Shown: positions 1 through 11,952, counted from the stretch's first letter. The stretch is 64,000 bases of DNA from Pseudomonadaceae bacterium (GCA_030602315.1 JAUVZY010000008.1:1-64000); one strand, 5' to 3'. Notes: generated by a model not told the origin, from the letters alone. Made by a program: numbers and translations.

Positions 1-917
1 GGCATGGAAAAGGTCACGTTTTCCGGCTGTCCCTGCAGCTCTTCGGCACCTAGCGCGCCCCATTCGCGCAGGCGCTCGACCACCCCGCGCACCAGCACTT
101 CCGGGGCGGAGGCACCGGCGGTGATGCCGACGCGGGCGCCGTCGGCGAACCAGGCGCGCTGCAGATCGTCGGCGCCGTCGATCAGGTAGGCGGGGGTGCC
201 GATGCGCTCGGCCAGTTCGCGCAGGCGGTTGGAGTTGGAGCTGTTGGGACTGCCGACCACCAGGACCAGATCGCAGTCGCTGGCCAGTTGCTTGACCGCA
301 TCCTGGCGGTTCTGGGTGGCATAGCAGATGTCGTCCTTGCGCGGACCGCCAATGGCGGGAAAGCGCTGGCGCAGCGCGTCGATCACCCGACTGGTGTCGT
401 CCATCGACAGGGTGGTCTGGGTGACGAAGGCGAGACGCTCGGGATCGCGCACCTGCAGACGCGCAACATCCGCCTCGTTTTCCACCAGATAGATGGCGCC
501 GCCGTTGCGGCTGTCGTACTGGCCCATGGTGCCTTCCACTTCCGGATGGCCGGCGTGGCCGATCAGCACGCATTCGCGGCCGTCGCGGCTGTACTTGGCG
601 ACCTCCAGGTGCACCTTGGTCACCAGCGGACAGGTGGCATCGAACACCTTGAGCCCGCGCCGTTCGGCTTCCTGACGTACGGCCTGGGAGACGCCATGGG
701 CGCTGAAAATGACAATGGTGTCATCCGGCACCTGGTCGAGCTCCTCGACGAACACCGCACCGCGCGCGCGCAGATCCTCGACCACGAACTTGTTGTGCAC
801 GACTTCGTGACGCACATAGATCGGCGGACCAAACACTTCGAGCGCGCGGTTGACGATCTCGATGGCCCGGTCGACGCCGGCACAAAAGCCGCGGGGGTTG
901 GCTAGTTTGATCTGCAT
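1..917 (-). CDS. ispH: 4-hydroxy-3-methylbut-2-enyl diphosphate reductase, 3' end cut by the window edge
   Basis: Last enzyme of the MEP isoprenoid pathway; it reduces HMBPP to IPP and DMAPP with a [4Fe-4S] cluster. The reading frame begins [14 protein letters not shown], placing the first cluster cysteine at residue 12, and a DATCPLV motif gives the second cysteine near residue 96. About 305 residues are present and the family is about 314 long, so only a few C-terminal residues lie beyond base 1. It is the last visible gene of a minus-strand run (ribF-ileS-lspA-fkpB-ispH) that matches Pseudomonas gene order; 74 bases separate it from fkpB. Confidence 0.96.
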   Translation of the reverse strand, partial: MQIKLANPRGFCAGVDRAIEIVNRALEVFGPPIYVRHEVVHNKFVVEDLRARGAVFVEELDQVPDDTIVIFSAHGVSQAVRQEAERRGLKVFDATCPLVTKVHLEVAKYSRDGRECVLIGHAGHPEVEGTMGQYDSRNGGAIYLVENEADVARLQVRDPERLAFVTQTTLSMDDTSRVIDALRQRFPAIGGPRKDDICYATQNRQDAVKQLASDCDLVLVVGSPNSSNSNRLRELAERIGTPAYLIDGADDLQRAWFADGARVGITAGASAPEVLVRGVVERLREWGALGAEELQGQPENVTFSM

Positions 918-991
918 GGTCTCGGTGCTCGGAAGGTTGACGCGGTGATCGGGGTGGCGCCTGCGGTGGGCCTGAGCCCACCCTACACAAC

Positions 992-1429
992 TCAGGCAGG
1001 CTGCACGTCGAGCACTTCGACCTCGAAGCTCAGCGATTTGCCGGCGAGCGGATGGTTGAAGTCGACGGTCACGCGGTCGTCATCGAAGCTTTTCACGATG
1101 CCGGGCAGTTCGGTGTTCGCCGCGTCGTTGAAGATCACCAGCAGCCCTTCGGAAAGCTCCATGTCCTGAAACTGGTTGCGCGGCATGGTCTGCACGTTCT
1201 GCGGGTTTGGCTGACCGAAACCGTGTTCCGGCGCGATCGCCAGGCTGCGCTTGTCACCCGCCTTGAGGCCGTACAGCGCCTGCTCGAAGCCGGGCAACAG
1301 GTTGCCATCGCCGACCTTGAAGGTGGCAGGCTTCTTGTCGAAGGTGCTGTCCACCACTTCGCCGCTGTCCAGCTTGAGGGCGAAATGCAGGGTCACGGAA
1401 CGATCAGGCCCGATACGCAGTTCAGTCAT
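992..1429 (-). CDS. fkpB: FKBP-type peptidyl-prolyl cis-trans isomerase FkpB
   Basis: Small cytoplasmic prolyl isomerase/chaperone of the SlpA/FkpB group, 145 residues, a usual length. An FKBP fold is interrupted by an IF (insert-in-flap) segment around residues 70-125, and the start of the domain shows the typical [19 protein letters not shown] pattern. Its ATG lies inside the 3' end of lspA (8-base overlap), so the two genes are probably translationally coupled, as in other gammaproteobacteria where fkpB sits between lspA and ispH. Confidence 0.93.
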   Translation of the reverse strand: MTELRIGPDRSVTLHFALKLDSGEVVDSTFDKKPATFKVGDGNLLPGFEQALYGLKAGDKRSLAIAPEHGFGQPNPQNVQTMPRNQFQDMELSEGLLVIFNDAANTELPGIVKSFDDDRVTVDFNHPLAGKSLSFEVEVLDVQPA

Positions 1430-1925
1430 TTACCGGCTCTCCGGGTTTGTTGCCCTTGAACATATCCAGCGCCAGCATGACGGCGCCGATGGTGATGGCG
1501 GTGTCGGCAATGTTGAACGCAGGGAAGAACCAGCGATCCTGCCAATGCACCAGGATGAAATCGACCACATGGCCCAACGCCACGCGGTCATAGAGGTTGC
1601 CGACCGCGCCGCCGAGCACCAGCGCCAGGGCGATCGCCACCCAGGTCTCGTTGGCCTTCAGGCGCTTGAGCCAGACCACCAGCACGATGCTGACGCCGAC
1701 GGCGATAGCGGCAAAGAACCAGCGCTGCCAGCCCGAGTGGTCGGCGAGAAAGCTGAATGCCGCGCCGCGGTTATAGGCCAGCGTCCAACTCAGCAGGTCG
1801 GGGATCACCTGGATGCGCTGGTACAGGGTCAGGCTGCTTTCGAAGTAGAACTTGCTCGCCTGGTCGAGCACGATCACCACCAGGCTAAGCCACAGCCAGG
1901 AGAGCTTGCCGAAGCGCTCGCTCAT
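1422..1925 (-). CDS. lspA: Lipoprotein signal peptidase (signal peptidase II)
   Basis: Inner-membrane aspartyl protease that removes the signal peptide of diacylglyceryl-modified prolipoproteins. It has 167 residues and four hydrophobic segments. The two catalytic aspartates are visible as D122 in the GNLYDR...VVDF region and D141 in NIADTAI; they correspond, with a shift of two, to D124 and D143 of the Pseudomonas aeruginosa enzyme. It lies 36 bases downstream of ileS and overlaps fkpB. It is the maturation enzyme for lipoproteins such as the DUF3261 protein of the aryl polyene operon in this window. Confidence 0.97.
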   Translation of the reverse strand: MSERFGKLSWLWLSLVVIVLDQASKFYFESSLTLYQRIQVIPDLLSWTLAYNRGAAFSFLADHSGWQRWFFAAIAVGVSIVLVVWLKRLKANETWVAIALALVLGGAVGNLYDRVALGHVVDFILVHWQDRWFFPAFNIADTAITIGAVMLALDMFKGNKPGEPVND

Positions 1926-1961
1926 TTAACGCCCTCCCGCGTGCGGGCCAGCCGCAGGCCG

Positions 1962-4850
1962 TCACGCATAGTGACGCACCTCGCCCGCGCCATCGATGTT
2001 CTCGACGCAACGCCCGCAGATTTCCGGGTGATCGGCATGGCTGCCGACATCCGGCAGATGGTGCCAGCAGCGCCCGCATTTGGCGTGCTCGGTCTTCTTG
2101 ACGGTGAGCTTAAGGCCCGCAAGCTCTTCGCTCTGCACCGCCTCGGCCGGCGCCTGATCCAGCGGCGCCAGGGTGACGGCCGAGGTGATCAGCACGAAGC
2201 GCAGCTCGTCACCCAGCTTGCCCAGGTTGGCGCGCAGCGCGTCGTCGGCATACAGGGTGACTTCGGCCTGCAGGTTGCCGCCGATGGCCTTGGCGGCGCG
2301 CTGGTTTTCCAGCTCCTTGTTCACGGCAGCCTTGACCGCCATGACCTGCCCCCAGAATTCCCGGCCCAGCTCGAAGCCTTGCGGCAGCTCGGCCAAGCCC
2401 TCGTACCAGGTATTGAGCATTACCGATTCGTTGCGCGCACCGGGCAGGTACTGCCAGATCTCGTCGGCGGTGAACGCCAGGATCGGCGCGATCCAGCGCA
2501 CCAGGGCTTCGGCGATGTGATACAGCGCGGTCTGGCAGGAGCGGCGCGGCAGGCTGTCGGCGCCGGTGGTGTACTGACGGTCCTTGATGATGTCCAGGTA
2601 GAACCCGCCCAGCTCCTGCACGCAGAAGTTGTGCACCTTCTGGTAAACGTTCCAGAAGCGGTAGGTGGTGTAGGCCTCCTCCACCTCACGCTGCAGCAGC
2701 AGGGCCCGGTCGATGGCCCAGCGGTCCAGGGCGATCAGTTGCTCATTGGGCACCAGATCGCGGGCCGGATCGAAACCGGACAGGTTGGAAAGCAAAAAGC
2801 GCGCGGTGTTGCGGATGCGGCGGTAGGCATCGGCGCTGCGCTGCAGGATCTGCTGGGAGACCGCCATCTCGCCGGAATAGTCGGTGGCGGCGACCCACAG
2901 ACGCAGGATGTCGGCGCCCAGGCTATCGGTGACCTGCTGCGGAGCGATCACGTTGCCGAGCGACTTGGACATCTTGCGGCCGTTCTCGTCGACGGTGAAA
3001 CCGTGGGTCAACAGGCCCCGGTACGGCGCGTGGCCGTCGATGGCGCAACCGGTCAGCAGCGACGAATGGAACCAGCCGCGGTGCTGGTCGGAGCCTTCCA
3101 GGTACAGGTCGGCACGCGGGCCCTGGTCATGGCCCATCGGGTGCGAGCCGCGCATCACGTGCCAATGGGTGGTGCCGGAGTCGAACCAGACGTCGAGGGT
3201 GTCGTTGATCTTGTCGTACTGCTCGGCCTCGGCGCCCAGCAGTTCGGCCGGATCGAGCTTGAACCAGGCCTCGATGCCTTCGCGCTCGACACGCTGGGCC
3301 ACCTGCTCCATCAGCTCCACGGTGTTGGGGTGCAGCTCGCCGGTGGCCTTGTGCAGGAAGAACGGGATCGGCACGCCCCAGTTGCGCTGGCGCGAGATGC
3401 ACCAGTCCGGCCGGCCGGCGATCATGCCGTGCAGGCGCGCCTGGCCCCAGCCCGGGACGAACTCGGTTTCCCCGATGGCCTTCAGCGCACGCTCGCGCAA
3501 GGTTTTTCCTTCGAACGCGGGCTGATCGAGACTTACGTTATCGCTGCCATCAGCTACGCCTCGCCGCTCCCAAGGGAGATCCATGCCGACGAACCACTGC
3601 GCGGTGGCGCGGTAGATCAGCGGCGTCTTGTGCCGCCAGCAGTGCATGTAGCTGTGCTGGATGCGTGCGTGCTTGAGCAGCGCGCCCACTTCGCCGAGCT
3701 TCTCGACGATGGCCGGGTTGGCCTTCCAGATGAACTGGCCGCCGAAGAACGGCAGGTCGGCGACGTACACGCCGTTGCTCTGTACCGGGCTGAGGATCTC
3801 GTCGTTCTGCATGCCGTACTGCTTGCAGGAGCGGAAGTCGTCCTCGCCATAGGCCGGCGCCGAGTGGACGATGCCAGTACCGGCATCCAGCCCCACGTAG
3901 TCGGCCAGATACACCGGCGAGAAGCGCTCGTAAAACGGATGACGGAAGCGGATAAGCTCGAGCTTGTCGCCGGTGCTGGTGGCCAGCACCTGGCCCTCGA
4001 GGCCGTAGCGCGCCAGGCAGCTTTCCACCAGCTCCTCGGCCAGCACCAGCAGGCGCTCGCCGGCATCGACCAGCGCGTAGGTGAATTCGGGATGGACGTT
4101 CAGCGCCTGGTTGGCCGGGATGGTCCAGGGCGTGGTGGTCCAGATGACGATCGCCGCCGGCTTGGGCAGGCTGGCCAGACCGAAGGCGGCGGCGAGCTTG
4201 TCGGCATCTTCGACAGTGAAGGCGACATCGATGGCTTCGGACTGTTTGTCCTGGTACTCGACTTCTGCCTCGGCCAGCGCCGAGCCGCAATCGAAGCACC
4301 AGTTCACCGGCTTCAGGCCCTTGAACACGAAGCCCTGCTTGACCATCTCGGCCAGCGAACGGATCTCACCGGCCTCGTTGGCATAGTCCATGGTCAGGTA
4401 GGGCTTGTCCCAGTCGCCCAAAACGCCGAGGCGGATGAAATCGGCCTTCTGCCCCTGCACCTGTTCGGCGGCGTAGGCGCGGCACAGCTCGCGAGTCTTG
4501 TCGGCCGGCAGATTCTTGCCGTGGGTGACCTCGACCTTGTGCTCGATCGGCAGACCGTGGCAGTCCCAGCCCGGCACATAGGGTGCGTCGAAGCCGGCCA
4601 GGGTCTTGGAGCGGACGATCATGTCCTTGATGATCTTGTTCACCGCATGGCCGATGTGGATGTTGCCGTTGGCGTACGGCGGGCCGTCATGCAGGACGAA
4701 CTTGGGGCGCCCCTCGCCGATCCGGCGCAGCTTTCCGTACAGGTCCAGGCTGTTCCAGCGCTGCAGGATCTCCGGCTCGCGCTGCGGCAGGCCCGCCTTC
4801 ATGGGGAAGTCCGTGGAGGGCAGATTGAGGGTCGCTTTGTAATCGGTCAT
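1962..4850 (-). CDS. ileS: Isoleucyl-tRNA synthetase
   Basis: Class Ia aminoacyl-tRNA synthetase, 962 residues, charging tRNA-Ile with editing of misactivated valine. The HIGH motif lies at residues 65-68 ([10 protein letters not shown]) and the KMSKS signature at 626-630. The CP1 editing domain lies between them, and the C-terminus carries a zinc-binding four-cysteine segment (CGRCWHH... and CGRCVEN). The frame stays open 19 codons upstream, but the start at 4850 ([11 protein letters not shown]) matches the family N-terminus and sits one base after the ribF stop, which argues for coupling. It is a little longer than the roughly 943 residues usual in Pseudomonas. Confidence 0.97.
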   Translation of the reverse strand: MTDYKATLNLPSTDFPMKAGLPQREPEILQRWNSLDLYGKLRRIGEGRPKFVLHDGPPYANGNIHIGHAVNKIIKDMIVRSKTLAGFDAPYVPGWDCHGLPIEHKVEVTHGKNLPADKTRELCRAYAAEQVQGQKADFIRLGVLGDWDKPYLTMDYANEAGEIRSLAEMVKQGFVFKGLKPVNWCFDCGSALAEAEVEYQDKQSEAIDVAFTVEDADKLAAAFGLASLPKPAAIVIWTTTPWTIPANQALNVHPEFTYALVDAGERLLVLAEELVESCLARYGLEGQVLATSTGDKLELIRFRHPFYERFSPVYLADYVGLDAGTGIVHSAPAYGEDDFRSCKQYGMQNDEILSPVQSNGVYVADLPFFGGQFIWKANPAIVEKLGEVGALLKHARIQHSYMHCWRHKTPLIYRATAQWFVGMDLPWERRGVADGSDNVSLDQPAFEGKTLRERALKAIGETEFVPGWGQARLHGMIAGRPDWCISRQRNWGVPIPFFLHKATGELHPNTVELMEQVAQRVEREGIEAWFKLDPAELLGAEAEQYDKINDTLDVWFDSGTTHWHVMRGSHPMGHDQGPRADLYLEGSDQHRGWFHSSLLTGCAIDGHAPYRGLLTHGFTVDENGRKMSKSLGNVIAPQQVTDSLGADILRLWVAATDYSGEMAVSQQILQRSADAYRRIRNTARFLLSNLSGFDPARDLVPNEQLIALDRWAIDRALLLQREVEEAYTTYRFWNVYQKVHNFCVQELGGFYLDIIKDRQYTTGADSLPRRSCQTALYHIAEALVRWIAPILAFTADEIWQYLPGARNESVMLNTWYEGLAELPQGFELGREFWGQVMAVKAAVNKELENQRAAKAIGGNLQAEVTLYADDALRANLGKLGDELRFVLITSAVTLAPLDQAPAEAVQSEELAGLKLTVKKTEHAKCGRCWHHLPDVGSHADHPEICGRCVENIDGAGEVRHYA

Positions 4851-4851
4851 T

Positions 4852-5802
4852 TCAATCCTGACTCGTAAAGAGGGTTGACGCCCGCCAGTAGGCACGGGCG
4901 GCGGCAATGTCCTTGTCGATCGCCTGCTTCAATTCTTCCAGCGAGGCGAAGCGCACTTCGTCCCGCAGCTTCTGATGAAAGGTGACACGTAACTGGTGTC
5001 CGTACAGATCACCGCGAAAATCCAGCAGGTGCACCTCAAGGTGCGGCAGGCCATCACCGCCCACGGTCGGCCGCGTGCCGATGTTGGCCACGGCCGGCCA
5101 GCGCTGGGTGCCGTCATCCACCGCGACGGCGAACACCCCCGACAGGGCGACCCGCCGACGCTTGAGCTGCACATTGGCGGTCGGCGCATCGAGCTGCCGC
5201 CCCAGATGCTGGCCATGCACCACGCGACCGCTGATCGCATAGGGCCGGCCGAGCAGCGCGCCAGCCAGGGCCAGATCGCCCTCGGCCAGTGCCTGGCGCA
5301 CCCGGGTGCTGCTGACCCGCTGCCCGGCCACCTCGATCGTGCTGGCCGCCTCCAGCGAGAAGCCTTCTTCGCTGCCGGCGCGCACCAGAAAGTCGAAATC
5401 GCCGGCGCGGTCACAGCCGAAACGGAAATCGTCACCGACTTCCAGATGCCGCACGCCCAGCCCCTCGACCAGCACCGCATGCACGAAGTCAGCGGCACTG
5501 AGTTCGCGCAAGCGGCGGTTGAAGGCCAGGCACAGCACCCGATCGACGCCCTGCTCGGCCAGCAGACTGAGCTTCTCGCGCAAGCGCGACAGCCGCGCCG
5601 GCGCCTGTTGCGGCGCGAAGAATTCGCGCGGCTGCGGCTCGAAGATCACCACGCAGCTCGGCACGCCCAGCTCCTGGGCACGCTCGCGCAGCCGCTGGAG
5701 GATGGCCTGATGCCCCCGGTGGACGCCATCGAAATTGCCAATGGTGGCAACGCATCCCCGATGCTCGGGCTGCAGGTTATGAAGACCTCGGACCAGCTGC
5801 AT
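4852..5802 (-). CDS. ribF: Bifunctional riboflavin kinase / FAD synthetase
   Basis: Converts riboflavin to FMN and then FAD. It has 316 residues. The N-terminal adenylyltransferase domain shows the nucleotide-binding [12 protein letters not shown] motif at about residues 21-32, and the C-terminal flavokinase domain covers about 190-305 with the conserved RPTVGG patch. It is the first gene of the ribF-ileS-lspA-fkpB-ispH series and sits 91 bases downstream of murJ on the same strand. Its stop is one base from the ileS start. Confidence 0.96.
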   Translation of the reverse strand: MQLVRGLHNLQPEHRGCVATIGNFDGVHRGHQAILQRLRERAQELGVPSCVVIFEPQPREFFAPQQAPARLSRLREKLSLLAEQGVDRVLCLAFNRRLRELSAADFVHAVLVEGLGVRHLEVGDDFRFGCDRAGDFDFLVRAGSEEGFSLEAASTIEVAGQRVSSTRVRQALAEGDLALAGALLGRPYAISGRVVHGQHLGRQLDAPTANVQLKRRRVALSGVFAVAVDDGTQRWPAVANIGTRPTVGGDGLPHLEVHLLDFRGDLYGHQLRVTFHQKLRDEVRFASLEELKQAIDKDIAAARAYWRASTLFTSQD

Positions 5803-5893
5803 ACCGCGCTTCTTGCTCAGAAAGTGGCCGATTATACGCAGCCCCCACCCCCGGCGACAGGCTTGGCCTCGGTTTTCCTGCCGGCCGCGCGGC

Positions 5894-7441
5894 TCAGTGG
5901 CGCAGGTGGCGCAGACGCAGGCCGGTGATCGCCAATCCGCCGAGGAAGGCCGCGATTCCCGCCGTCACCAACAGGCCCAACTGCAGCGCACGCCGCTGCC
6001 AATCCCAGCCGAACCAGACCGCCGAGGGCTCGTTCAGCCAGATAATCGCCCCAGCCATCAGCAGACAGCCGCAGGCCAGGCGCCCCGCGAACAGCCACCA
6101 GCCCGGCTGCGGGCGAAACACACCGGCCTTGTACAGGCCCCAGAACAGCAAGAAGGCGTTAAGCAGGGAGGACAGCGAGGTCGCCAGCGCCAGCCCGACG
6201 TGCTTCAGCGGCCAGATCAGCAGCAGATTGAACACCATGTTGGCGATCATGCAGGTCACCGCGATGCGCACCGGGGTCTTCATGTCCTGCCGGGCAAAGA
6301 AACCCGGCGCCAGCACCTTGATCAGCATGAACGCCAGCACCCCGAGCGAGTACGCCTCCAGCGCCCGCGCCGACTGCACCACCGCCTGCTCGGTCATCGC
6401 ACCGTAGAAGAACAGCCCGGCAATCAACGGCTCGGCCAGGATCCCCAGCGCCAGTGCTGCCGGCACTCCAACCAGCAGCACCATGCGCAAGGCCCAGTCG
6501 AGGGTCGCGGAAAAGGCCTTGGGATCGGCACCGGCGTGCTGACGCGACAGGCTCGGCAGGATCACCGTCCCGATGGCGATCCCGAAGGCGCCCAGCGGCA
6601 GCTCCGACAGACGGTCGGCGTAATACAGCCACGACACGCTGCCTGTCTGCAGAAACGAGGCAAGCACCGTATCGAGCAGCAGGTTGATCTGACTCACCGA
6701 AACCCCGAACAGCGCCGGCACCATCAGCAACAGGATGCGCCGCACGCCCTCGTCACCGCGTTTGACCCGCGGCCGCGGCAGCAACCCCAGCCTCGCCACA
6801 TACGGCAACTGGAACGCCAGCTGGGCGACGCCGGCGATGAACACCCCCCAGGCCAGCGCCATGATCGGCTGCTCGAAGTACGACGTGAGGAACATCGCCG
6901 CACCGATCATGCAGACATTGAGCAGCACCGGAGTGAAGGCCGGCACGGCGAAGCGCCCGTAGCTGTTGAGCACCGCCGAGGTGAACGCGGTCAGCGAAAT
7001 CAGCAGCAGGTAGGGGAAGGTGATCCGCAAGAGCTCGCCCGCCAGCGCCAGCTTCGCCGGATCGTCATAGAAGCCCGGCGCGAACAGCATCACCAGATAC
7101 GGTGCCCCGAGCACACCGAGCGCCGTCAGCGCCGAGAGGATCAGCAGCAGCATGCCGAAGGTGCGATCGATCAGGATGCGCACCTCAGCAAGACTGCGCT
7201 TGGTGCGATATTCCGACAGCACCGGCACGAAGGCCTGGGCAAAGGCGCCCTCGGCGAACAACCGGCGCAGGAAGTTGGGGATCTTGAAGGCGATGAAGAA
7301 GGCATCGGCTGCTGCGCCGGAGCCGAAGTAGTTGGCCACCACCATGTCGCGCACCATGCCCAGCACGCGCGAGAGCAGCGTCATCACGCTGACCACCGCG
7401 CCCGAGCGCAGCAGCCCACCTTTGGCGGTATCTTCTGACAT
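5894..7441 (-). CDS. murJ: Lipid II flippase MurJ (MviN)
   Basis: Polytopic inner-membrane protein of the MOP superfamily that flips lipid II to the periplasmic face for peptidoglycan synthesis. It has 515 residues with about 14 hydrophobic segments, and the N-terminal signature (LSRVLGMVRD, then NFLRRLFAEGAFAQAFVPV) is typical of the family. The frame is open 46 codons further upstream, but that extension is arginine-rich and unlike the family; the chosen ATG at 7441 gives the normal N-terminus. It is divergent from rpsT, with a 213-base gap holding both promoters. Confidence 0.95.
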   Translation of the reverse strand: MSEDTAKGGLLRSGAVVSVMTLLSRVLGMVRDMVVANYFGSGAAADAFFIAFKIPNFLRRLFAEGAFAQAFVPVLSEYRTKRSLAEVRILIDRTFGMLLLILSALTALGVLGAPYLVMLFAPGFYDDPAKLALAGELLRITFPYLLLISLTAFTSAVLNSYGRFAVPAFTPVLLNVCMIGAAMFLTSYFEQPIMALAWGVFIAGVAQLAFQLPYVARLGLLPRPRVKRGDEGVRRILLLMVPALFGVSVSQINLLLDTVLASFLQTGSVSWLYYADRLSELPLGAFGIAIGTVILPSLSRQHAGADPKAFSATLDWALRMVLLVGVPAALALGILAEPLIAGLFFYGAMTEQAVVQSARALEAYSLGVLAFMLIKVLAPGFFARQDMKTPVRIAVTCMIANMVFNLLLIWPLKHVGLALATSLSSLLNAFLLFWGLYKAGVFRPQPGWWLFAGRLACGCLLMAGAIIWLNEPSAVWFGWDWQRRALQLGLLVTAGIAAFLGGLAITGLRLRHLRH

Positions 7442-7572
7442 GATCGATCCCAGTCCAGAGCCTGACAGCCGCCTGCGCGAGCACCCTTGGCGCCCGCCGG
7501 GCATATGGCGAGGCCGGCGAGTGTAGCCGCGCACCTGGCGCCGAACCAGTACCCGCCACCTGGCAACTGCGC

Positions 7573-7601
7573 TTGACAAGCGCCCAAGCCGTGGGCATGA
7601 T
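7573..7601 (+). promoter_or_regulatory. Sigma70-type promoter of rpsT
   Basis: A perfect TTGACA -35 box at 7573-7578 is followed by a 17-base spacer and CATGAT at 7596-7601. It lies about 50 bases upstream of the rpsT start and points towards it. Inferred from sequence only. Confidence 0.6.
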
Positions 7602-7654
7602 TCGCGGCCTTATTTGTCTGGTAACCCCCAACAAAGTTTTCGAGGAGTTCGAAG

Positions 7655-7933
7655 GTGGCCAACAGCCCTTCCGCCAAAAAACGCGCAATTCAGGCTGAGA
7701 AGCGTCGCAGCCACAATGCTAGCTTGCGCTCCATGGTCCGCACCTACATCAAGAACGTGGTCAAGGCGATCGACGCCAAGGACCTGGAAAAGGCCAAGAC
7801 TGCCTACACCGCAGCCGTTCCGGTCATCGACCGCATGGCCGACAAGGGCATCATCCACAAGAACAAGGCCGCTCGTCACAAGAGCCGCCTGAACGCTCAC
7901 ATCAAGGCAATGAGCCAAGCTGCCGCTGCCTGA
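7655..7933 (+). CDS. rpsT: Small ribosomal subunit protein bS20
   Basis: Primary 16S rRNA-binding protein of the 30S subunit, 92 residues, lysine/arginine/alanine-rich, starting [18 protein letters not shown] as in all S20 proteins. The initiation codon is GTG at 7655, 8 bases after a GAGGAG-like ribosome binding site at about 7641-7646. In Escherichia coli rpsT also uses a non-AUG start, which is linked to S20 autoregulation; the same may hold here. It stands alone on the plus strand between murJ and creA and ends in a strong terminator. Confidence 0.97.
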   Translation: MANSPSAKKRAIQAEKRRSHNASLRSMVRTYIKNVVKAIDAKDLEKAKTAYTAAVPVIDRMADKGIIHKNKAARHKSRLNAHIKAMSQAAAA

Positions 7934-7949
7934 GCGATCCGATGATGCG

Positions 7950-7979
7950 AAAAAACCGGCTCCCGAGCCGGTTTTTTTG
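7950..7979 (+). terminator. Rho-independent terminator of rpsT
   Basis: The inverted repeat CCGGCTC (7956-7962) / GAGCCGG (7965-7971) has a two-base spacer, flanking A and T runs and a T7 tail. It begins 22 bases after the rpsT stop. The A run on the other side means it could also work for the creA transcript. Confidence 0.9.
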
Positions 7980-8063
7980 TGCCCCGCGAAAAGACGACGC
8001 CCCTACCTGCAAAGCAGCGGCACCGCCAGCTCACGCCACGACGCCACCGCACCAGCCAGCCGC

Positions 8064-8534
8064 TCAGGGCGCGGGCGCACCCCAAGGCATGATCGGCACC
8101 GCGGTGACCGCGTTCTGCGGACTGCCCTCGATCAGCCGATCGCTGTAGACGAGATAGACCAGCGCATTGCGCTCGTGGTCGTGAAAACGCACCACCTGCA
8201 TGGTCTTGAACACCAGGGACGTGCGCTCCTTGAATACCTCCTCGCCATCCTTGAGCGGCGCACGAAAACGGATCGGCCCGACCTGACGGCAGGCGATCGA
8301 AGCCTCGGCGCGATCCTCGGCCAGCCCCAGACCGCCCTTGATCCCGCCGGTCTTGGCACGCGAGAGATAGCAGGTCACGCCCTCGACCTTCGGATCATCG
8401 AAGGCCTCCACCACGATCTTGTGATTGGGGCCGAGCCACTTGAACACCGTATCGACCTCGCCGACCTCGCGCGCCTGAAGGGGCAGCGCGAGAAGCGCAA
8501 GGAGCCAACCCGCCAATGGCCGCCGCATGCTCAC
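8064..8534 (-). CDS. creA: CreA family periplasmic protein
   Basis: Conserved protein of unknown function (CreA family, DUF1850-unrelated), about 154-156 residues. A short signal peptide ([19 protein letters not shown]) ends near residue 19-21, so the mature protein should be periplasmic. The family core is visible as a [19 protein letters not shown] block followed by an alternating strand pattern. Two starts are possible: GTG at 8534, overlapping the proB stop in a GTGA arrangement, or ATG at 8528. It is the last gene of an obgE-proB-creA series, as in Pseudomonas. The role is not known; the name is a historical link to the E. coli cre locus. Confidence 0.88.
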   Translation of the reverse strand: MSMRRPLAGWLLALLALPLQAREVGEVDTVFKWLGPNHKIVVEAFDDPKVEGVTCYLSRAKTGGIKGGLGLAEDRAEASIACRQVGPIRFRAPLKDGEEVFKERTSLVFKTMQVVRFHDHERNALVYLVYSDRLIEGSPQNAVTAVPIMPWGAPAP

Positions 8535-9646
8535 ACCTCGATCATGTTGTCGCGATGCATCAACTCCGGCTCGTCGATATAGCCGAGCAGGCGCTCGATG
8601 TCCTCGGATGGACGCCCCATGATGCGCTGGGCCTCCTGCGCACTGTAGTTGGCCAGTCCGCGCGCCACCTCGTCACCATCCGGACCGCAGCAGGCCACCA
8701 TCTCGCCGCGCCGGAAGTTGCCTTCGACGGCAATCACGCCCACAGGGAGCAGGCTACGCCCCTGACGCAGCGCCTCGACCGCCCCCGCATCGAGCGTAAG
8801 CCGCCCGCGCATCTGCAGATGCCCGGCCAACCACTGCTTGCGCGCGGCGTGCCGATTGCGTTCGGGCGCCAACAGCGTGCCGAGACGCTCCCCCGCACGC
8901 AGCCGCGAGAGCACCTGCTCGATACGACCACCGGCAATTACCGTGTGTGCGCCGGAGCGCGCCGCCAGCCGCGCTGCGCGCAGCTTGGTCTGCATGCCGC
9001 CACGCCCCAGCGCACCGCCACTTCCACCGGCCACCTCGTCGAGCTGAGGATCGTCGGCCCGCGCCTCGCTGATCAGGCAGGCATCGGGCTTGATGCGCGG
9101 ATCGGCGTCGAACATGCCGTCGCGATCGGTGAGAATCACCAGCAGGTCGGCCTCGACCAGATTGGCCACCAGCGCCGCCAGGGTGTCGTTGTCACCGAAG
9201 CGGATCTCGTCGGTGACCACCGTGTCGTTCTCGTTGATGACCGGAATGGCCTTGAGATCGAGCAGGGTGCGCAAGGTGCTGCGCGCGTTCAGGTAGCGCT
9301 TGCGATCGGACAGATCATCATGGGTGAGCAGGATCTGCGCCGTGTGCCTGCCATGGGCAGCGAAGCTAGACTCCCAGGCCTGCACCAGGCCCATCTGCCC
9401 CACCGCCGCAGCGGCCTGCAACTCATGAACCGCCTTGGGTCGCGCCGTCCAGCCGAGCCGGCTCATGCCTGCCGCCACCGCGCCAGACGACACCAGCACC
9501 AACTCCACGCCCGCATCCTGCAGCGCGATCATCTGCCGAACCCACACCGCCATGGAGGCCTGATCCAGCCCCCGGCCGTCCGCCGTCAGCAATGCACTGC
9601 CGATCTTCACCACCCAGCGCCGGGCGCCGGTCACCTTATCCCGCAT
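8531..9646 (-). CDS. proB: Glutamate 5-kinase
   Basis: First step of proline biosynthesis: ATP-dependent phosphorylation of glutamate to gamma-glutamyl phosphate, feedback-inhibited by proline in the family. It has 371 residues: an amino acid kinase domain (about 1-260, with [11 protein letters not shown] and [10 protein letters not shown]) and a C-terminal PUA domain (about 275-360). The [17 protein letters not shown] segment is the glutamate-binding region. It lies 53 bases downstream of obgE and its stop overlaps the GTG of creA. Confidence 0.96.
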   Translation of the reverse strand: MRDKVTGARRWVVKIGSALLTADGRGLDQASMAVWVRQMIALQDAGVELVLVSSGAVAAGMSRLGWTARPKAVHELQAAAAVGQMGLVQAWESSFAAHGRHTAQILLTHDDLSDRKRYLNARSTLRTLLDLKAIPVINENDTVVTDEIRFGDNDTLAALVANLVEADLLVILTDRDGMFDADPRIKPDACLISEARADDPQLDEVAGGSGGALGRGGMQTKLRAARLAARSGAHTVIAGGRIEQVLSRLRAGERLGTLLAPERNRHAARKQWLAGHLQMRGRLTLDAGAVEALRQGRSLLPVGVIAVEGNFRRGEMVACCGPDGDEVARGLANYSAQEAQRIMGRPSEDIERLLGYIDEPELMHRDNMIEV

Positions 9647-9699
9647 GCTTGGCCTCGAATCCGCTCAGTTCCCCAGGCGCCCGCTTGAAACGCCCGCTG

Positions 9700-10944
<1,245 letters not shown>

Positions 10945-11057
10945 TCATCGGAACATGGACGGGGATGACACCTGCCTGAATAACGACCATCCGCCCCGCC
11001 CGGAGTCGCTCGCCACTGCCTCGAAAGACAGCAGCATACAAACCAGTACAGCCAAAA

Positions 11058-11093
11058 ACAAAAAAGCCCCGTCAACTGGGACAGGGCTTTTTC
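11058..11093 (-). terminator. Terminator after rpmA
   Basis: On the minus strand, AAAAGCCCTGTC pairs with GACGGGGCTTTT around a short loop, followed by a T run. It lies 13 bases past the rpmA stop and would separate or attenuate transcription into obgE. Confidence 0.85.
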
Positions 11094-11106
11094 ATCGAAG
11101 CGATGC

Positions 11107-11364
11107 TTAGGCAGTCGCGATACTTACGTACCGACGGCCGAAAGCGCCCTTCACTTCAAACTTGACCACGCCGTCGATCTTCGCGAACAGGGTGTGATCC
11201 TTGCCCAGACCGACGCCGTAACCGGGGTGGAACTGGGTGCCGCGCTGACGCACGAGGATGTTGCCTGCGCGAACAGCCTGGCCGCCGAACAGCTTCACGC
11301 CAAGGCGTTTGCTTTCTGAGTCGCGGCCGTTGCGGGTAGAACCGCCAGCTTTTTTGTGTGCCAT
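11107..11364 (-). CDS. rpmA: Large ribosomal subunit protein bL27
   Basis: 85-residue 50S subunit protein whose N-terminus reaches the peptidyl transferase centre. The N-terminus [16 protein letters not shown] is the directly exposed form, without the Firmicute-type cleaved extension. It lies 36 bases after rplU in the conserved L21-L27 operon. Confidence 0.98.
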   Translation of the reverse strand: MAHKKAGGSTRNGRDSESKRLGVKLFGGQAVRAGNILVRQRGTQFHPGYGVGLGKDHTLFAKIDGVVKFEVKGAFGRRYVSIATA

Positions 11365-11400
11365 GAGTTCAATACTCCTGTGTTGGGATCCGAGCTGAAA

Positions 11401-11712
11401 TCAGCCCTGGATACCGGTGATTTTGATCTCAGTGAACCACTGGCGGTGGCCCTGACGCTTCATGTGGTGCTTACGACGACGGAACTTGATGATGCGAACC
11501 TTGTCGTGACGACCCTGGCTGACCACCTCGGCGGTAACCTTGGCACCGTCAACCACCGGCGCGCCGATCTTGACGTCGTCGCCGTTGCCGACCAGCAGCA
11601 CGCGATCGAAGGTCACGGACTCGCCGGTACCGATCTCGAGCTTCTCGATCTTGAGGAATTCGCCCTCGGCAACCTTGTACTGCTTGCCGCCAGTAACGAT
11701 TACTGCGTACAT
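11401..11712 (-). CDS. rplU: Large ribosomal subunit protein bL21
   Basis: 103-residue 23S rRNA-binding protein, starting [14 protein letters not shown] and ending with the basic [16 protein letters not shown] region typical of L21. It is the first gene of the rplU-rpmA operon, transcribed away from ispB. Confidence 0.98.
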   Translation of the reverse strand: MYAVIVTGGKQYKVAEGEFLKIEKLEIGTGESVTFDRVLLVGNGDDVKIGAPVVDGAKVTAEVVSQGRHDKVRIIKFRRRKHHMKRQGHRQWFTEIKITGIQG

Positions 11713-11844
11713 CGTGTATCTCCGTTGATCCTGCTCACCCAGCGCTTAGGAATAATGGTTGGCGGCTGGCATGGCTGCACGGGCCGAAGGACGTCGTGCA
11801 TTTGCGTAAGGCAGGGAGTGCCCATGGGAAAGTTAAGGGCCGCG

Positions 11845-11873
11845 ATTCTACGCAAGCGCTTACACCCACGCAA
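11845..11873 (-). promoter_or_regulatory. Sigma70-type promoter of rplU-rpmA
   Basis: Read on the minus strand, TTGCGT (11873-11868) is followed by a 17-base spacer and TAGAAT (11850-11845). The predicted transcript would have a leader of about 130 bases before rplU. The divergent ispB promoter starts 19 bases away. Confidence 0.55.
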
Positions 11874-11891
11874 GAGCCGCCGGGCCTTGCC

Positions 11892-11920
11892 TTGACAGCC
11901 CCCTACCCTCCCCCTAGCAT
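11892..11920 (+). promoter_or_regulatory. Sigma70-type promoter of ispB
   Basis: A perfect TTGACA at 11892-11897, a 17-base spacer and TAGCAT at 11915-11920 point towards ispB, giving a leader of roughly 25-30 bases. A GAGGAG ribosome binding site at 11935-11940 is 12 bases from the ATG, longer than usual. Confidence 0.6.
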
Positions 11921-11952
11921 GCCGCGCAACCTCCGAGGAGCGCCGTCCCGCG

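Noticed and set aside
1251-4868. 1205-codon open frame on the plus strand opposite ileS
   Set aside because: It is a shadow of high-GC codon bias; the minus strand encodes a full IleS with its HIGH and KMSKS motifs, and the plus frame has no family-like composition.
5813-7438. 541-codon plus-strand frame opposite murJ
   Set aside because: Very Gln/His/Arg-rich translation typical of an antisense frame; murJ on the minus strand has proper membrane topology.
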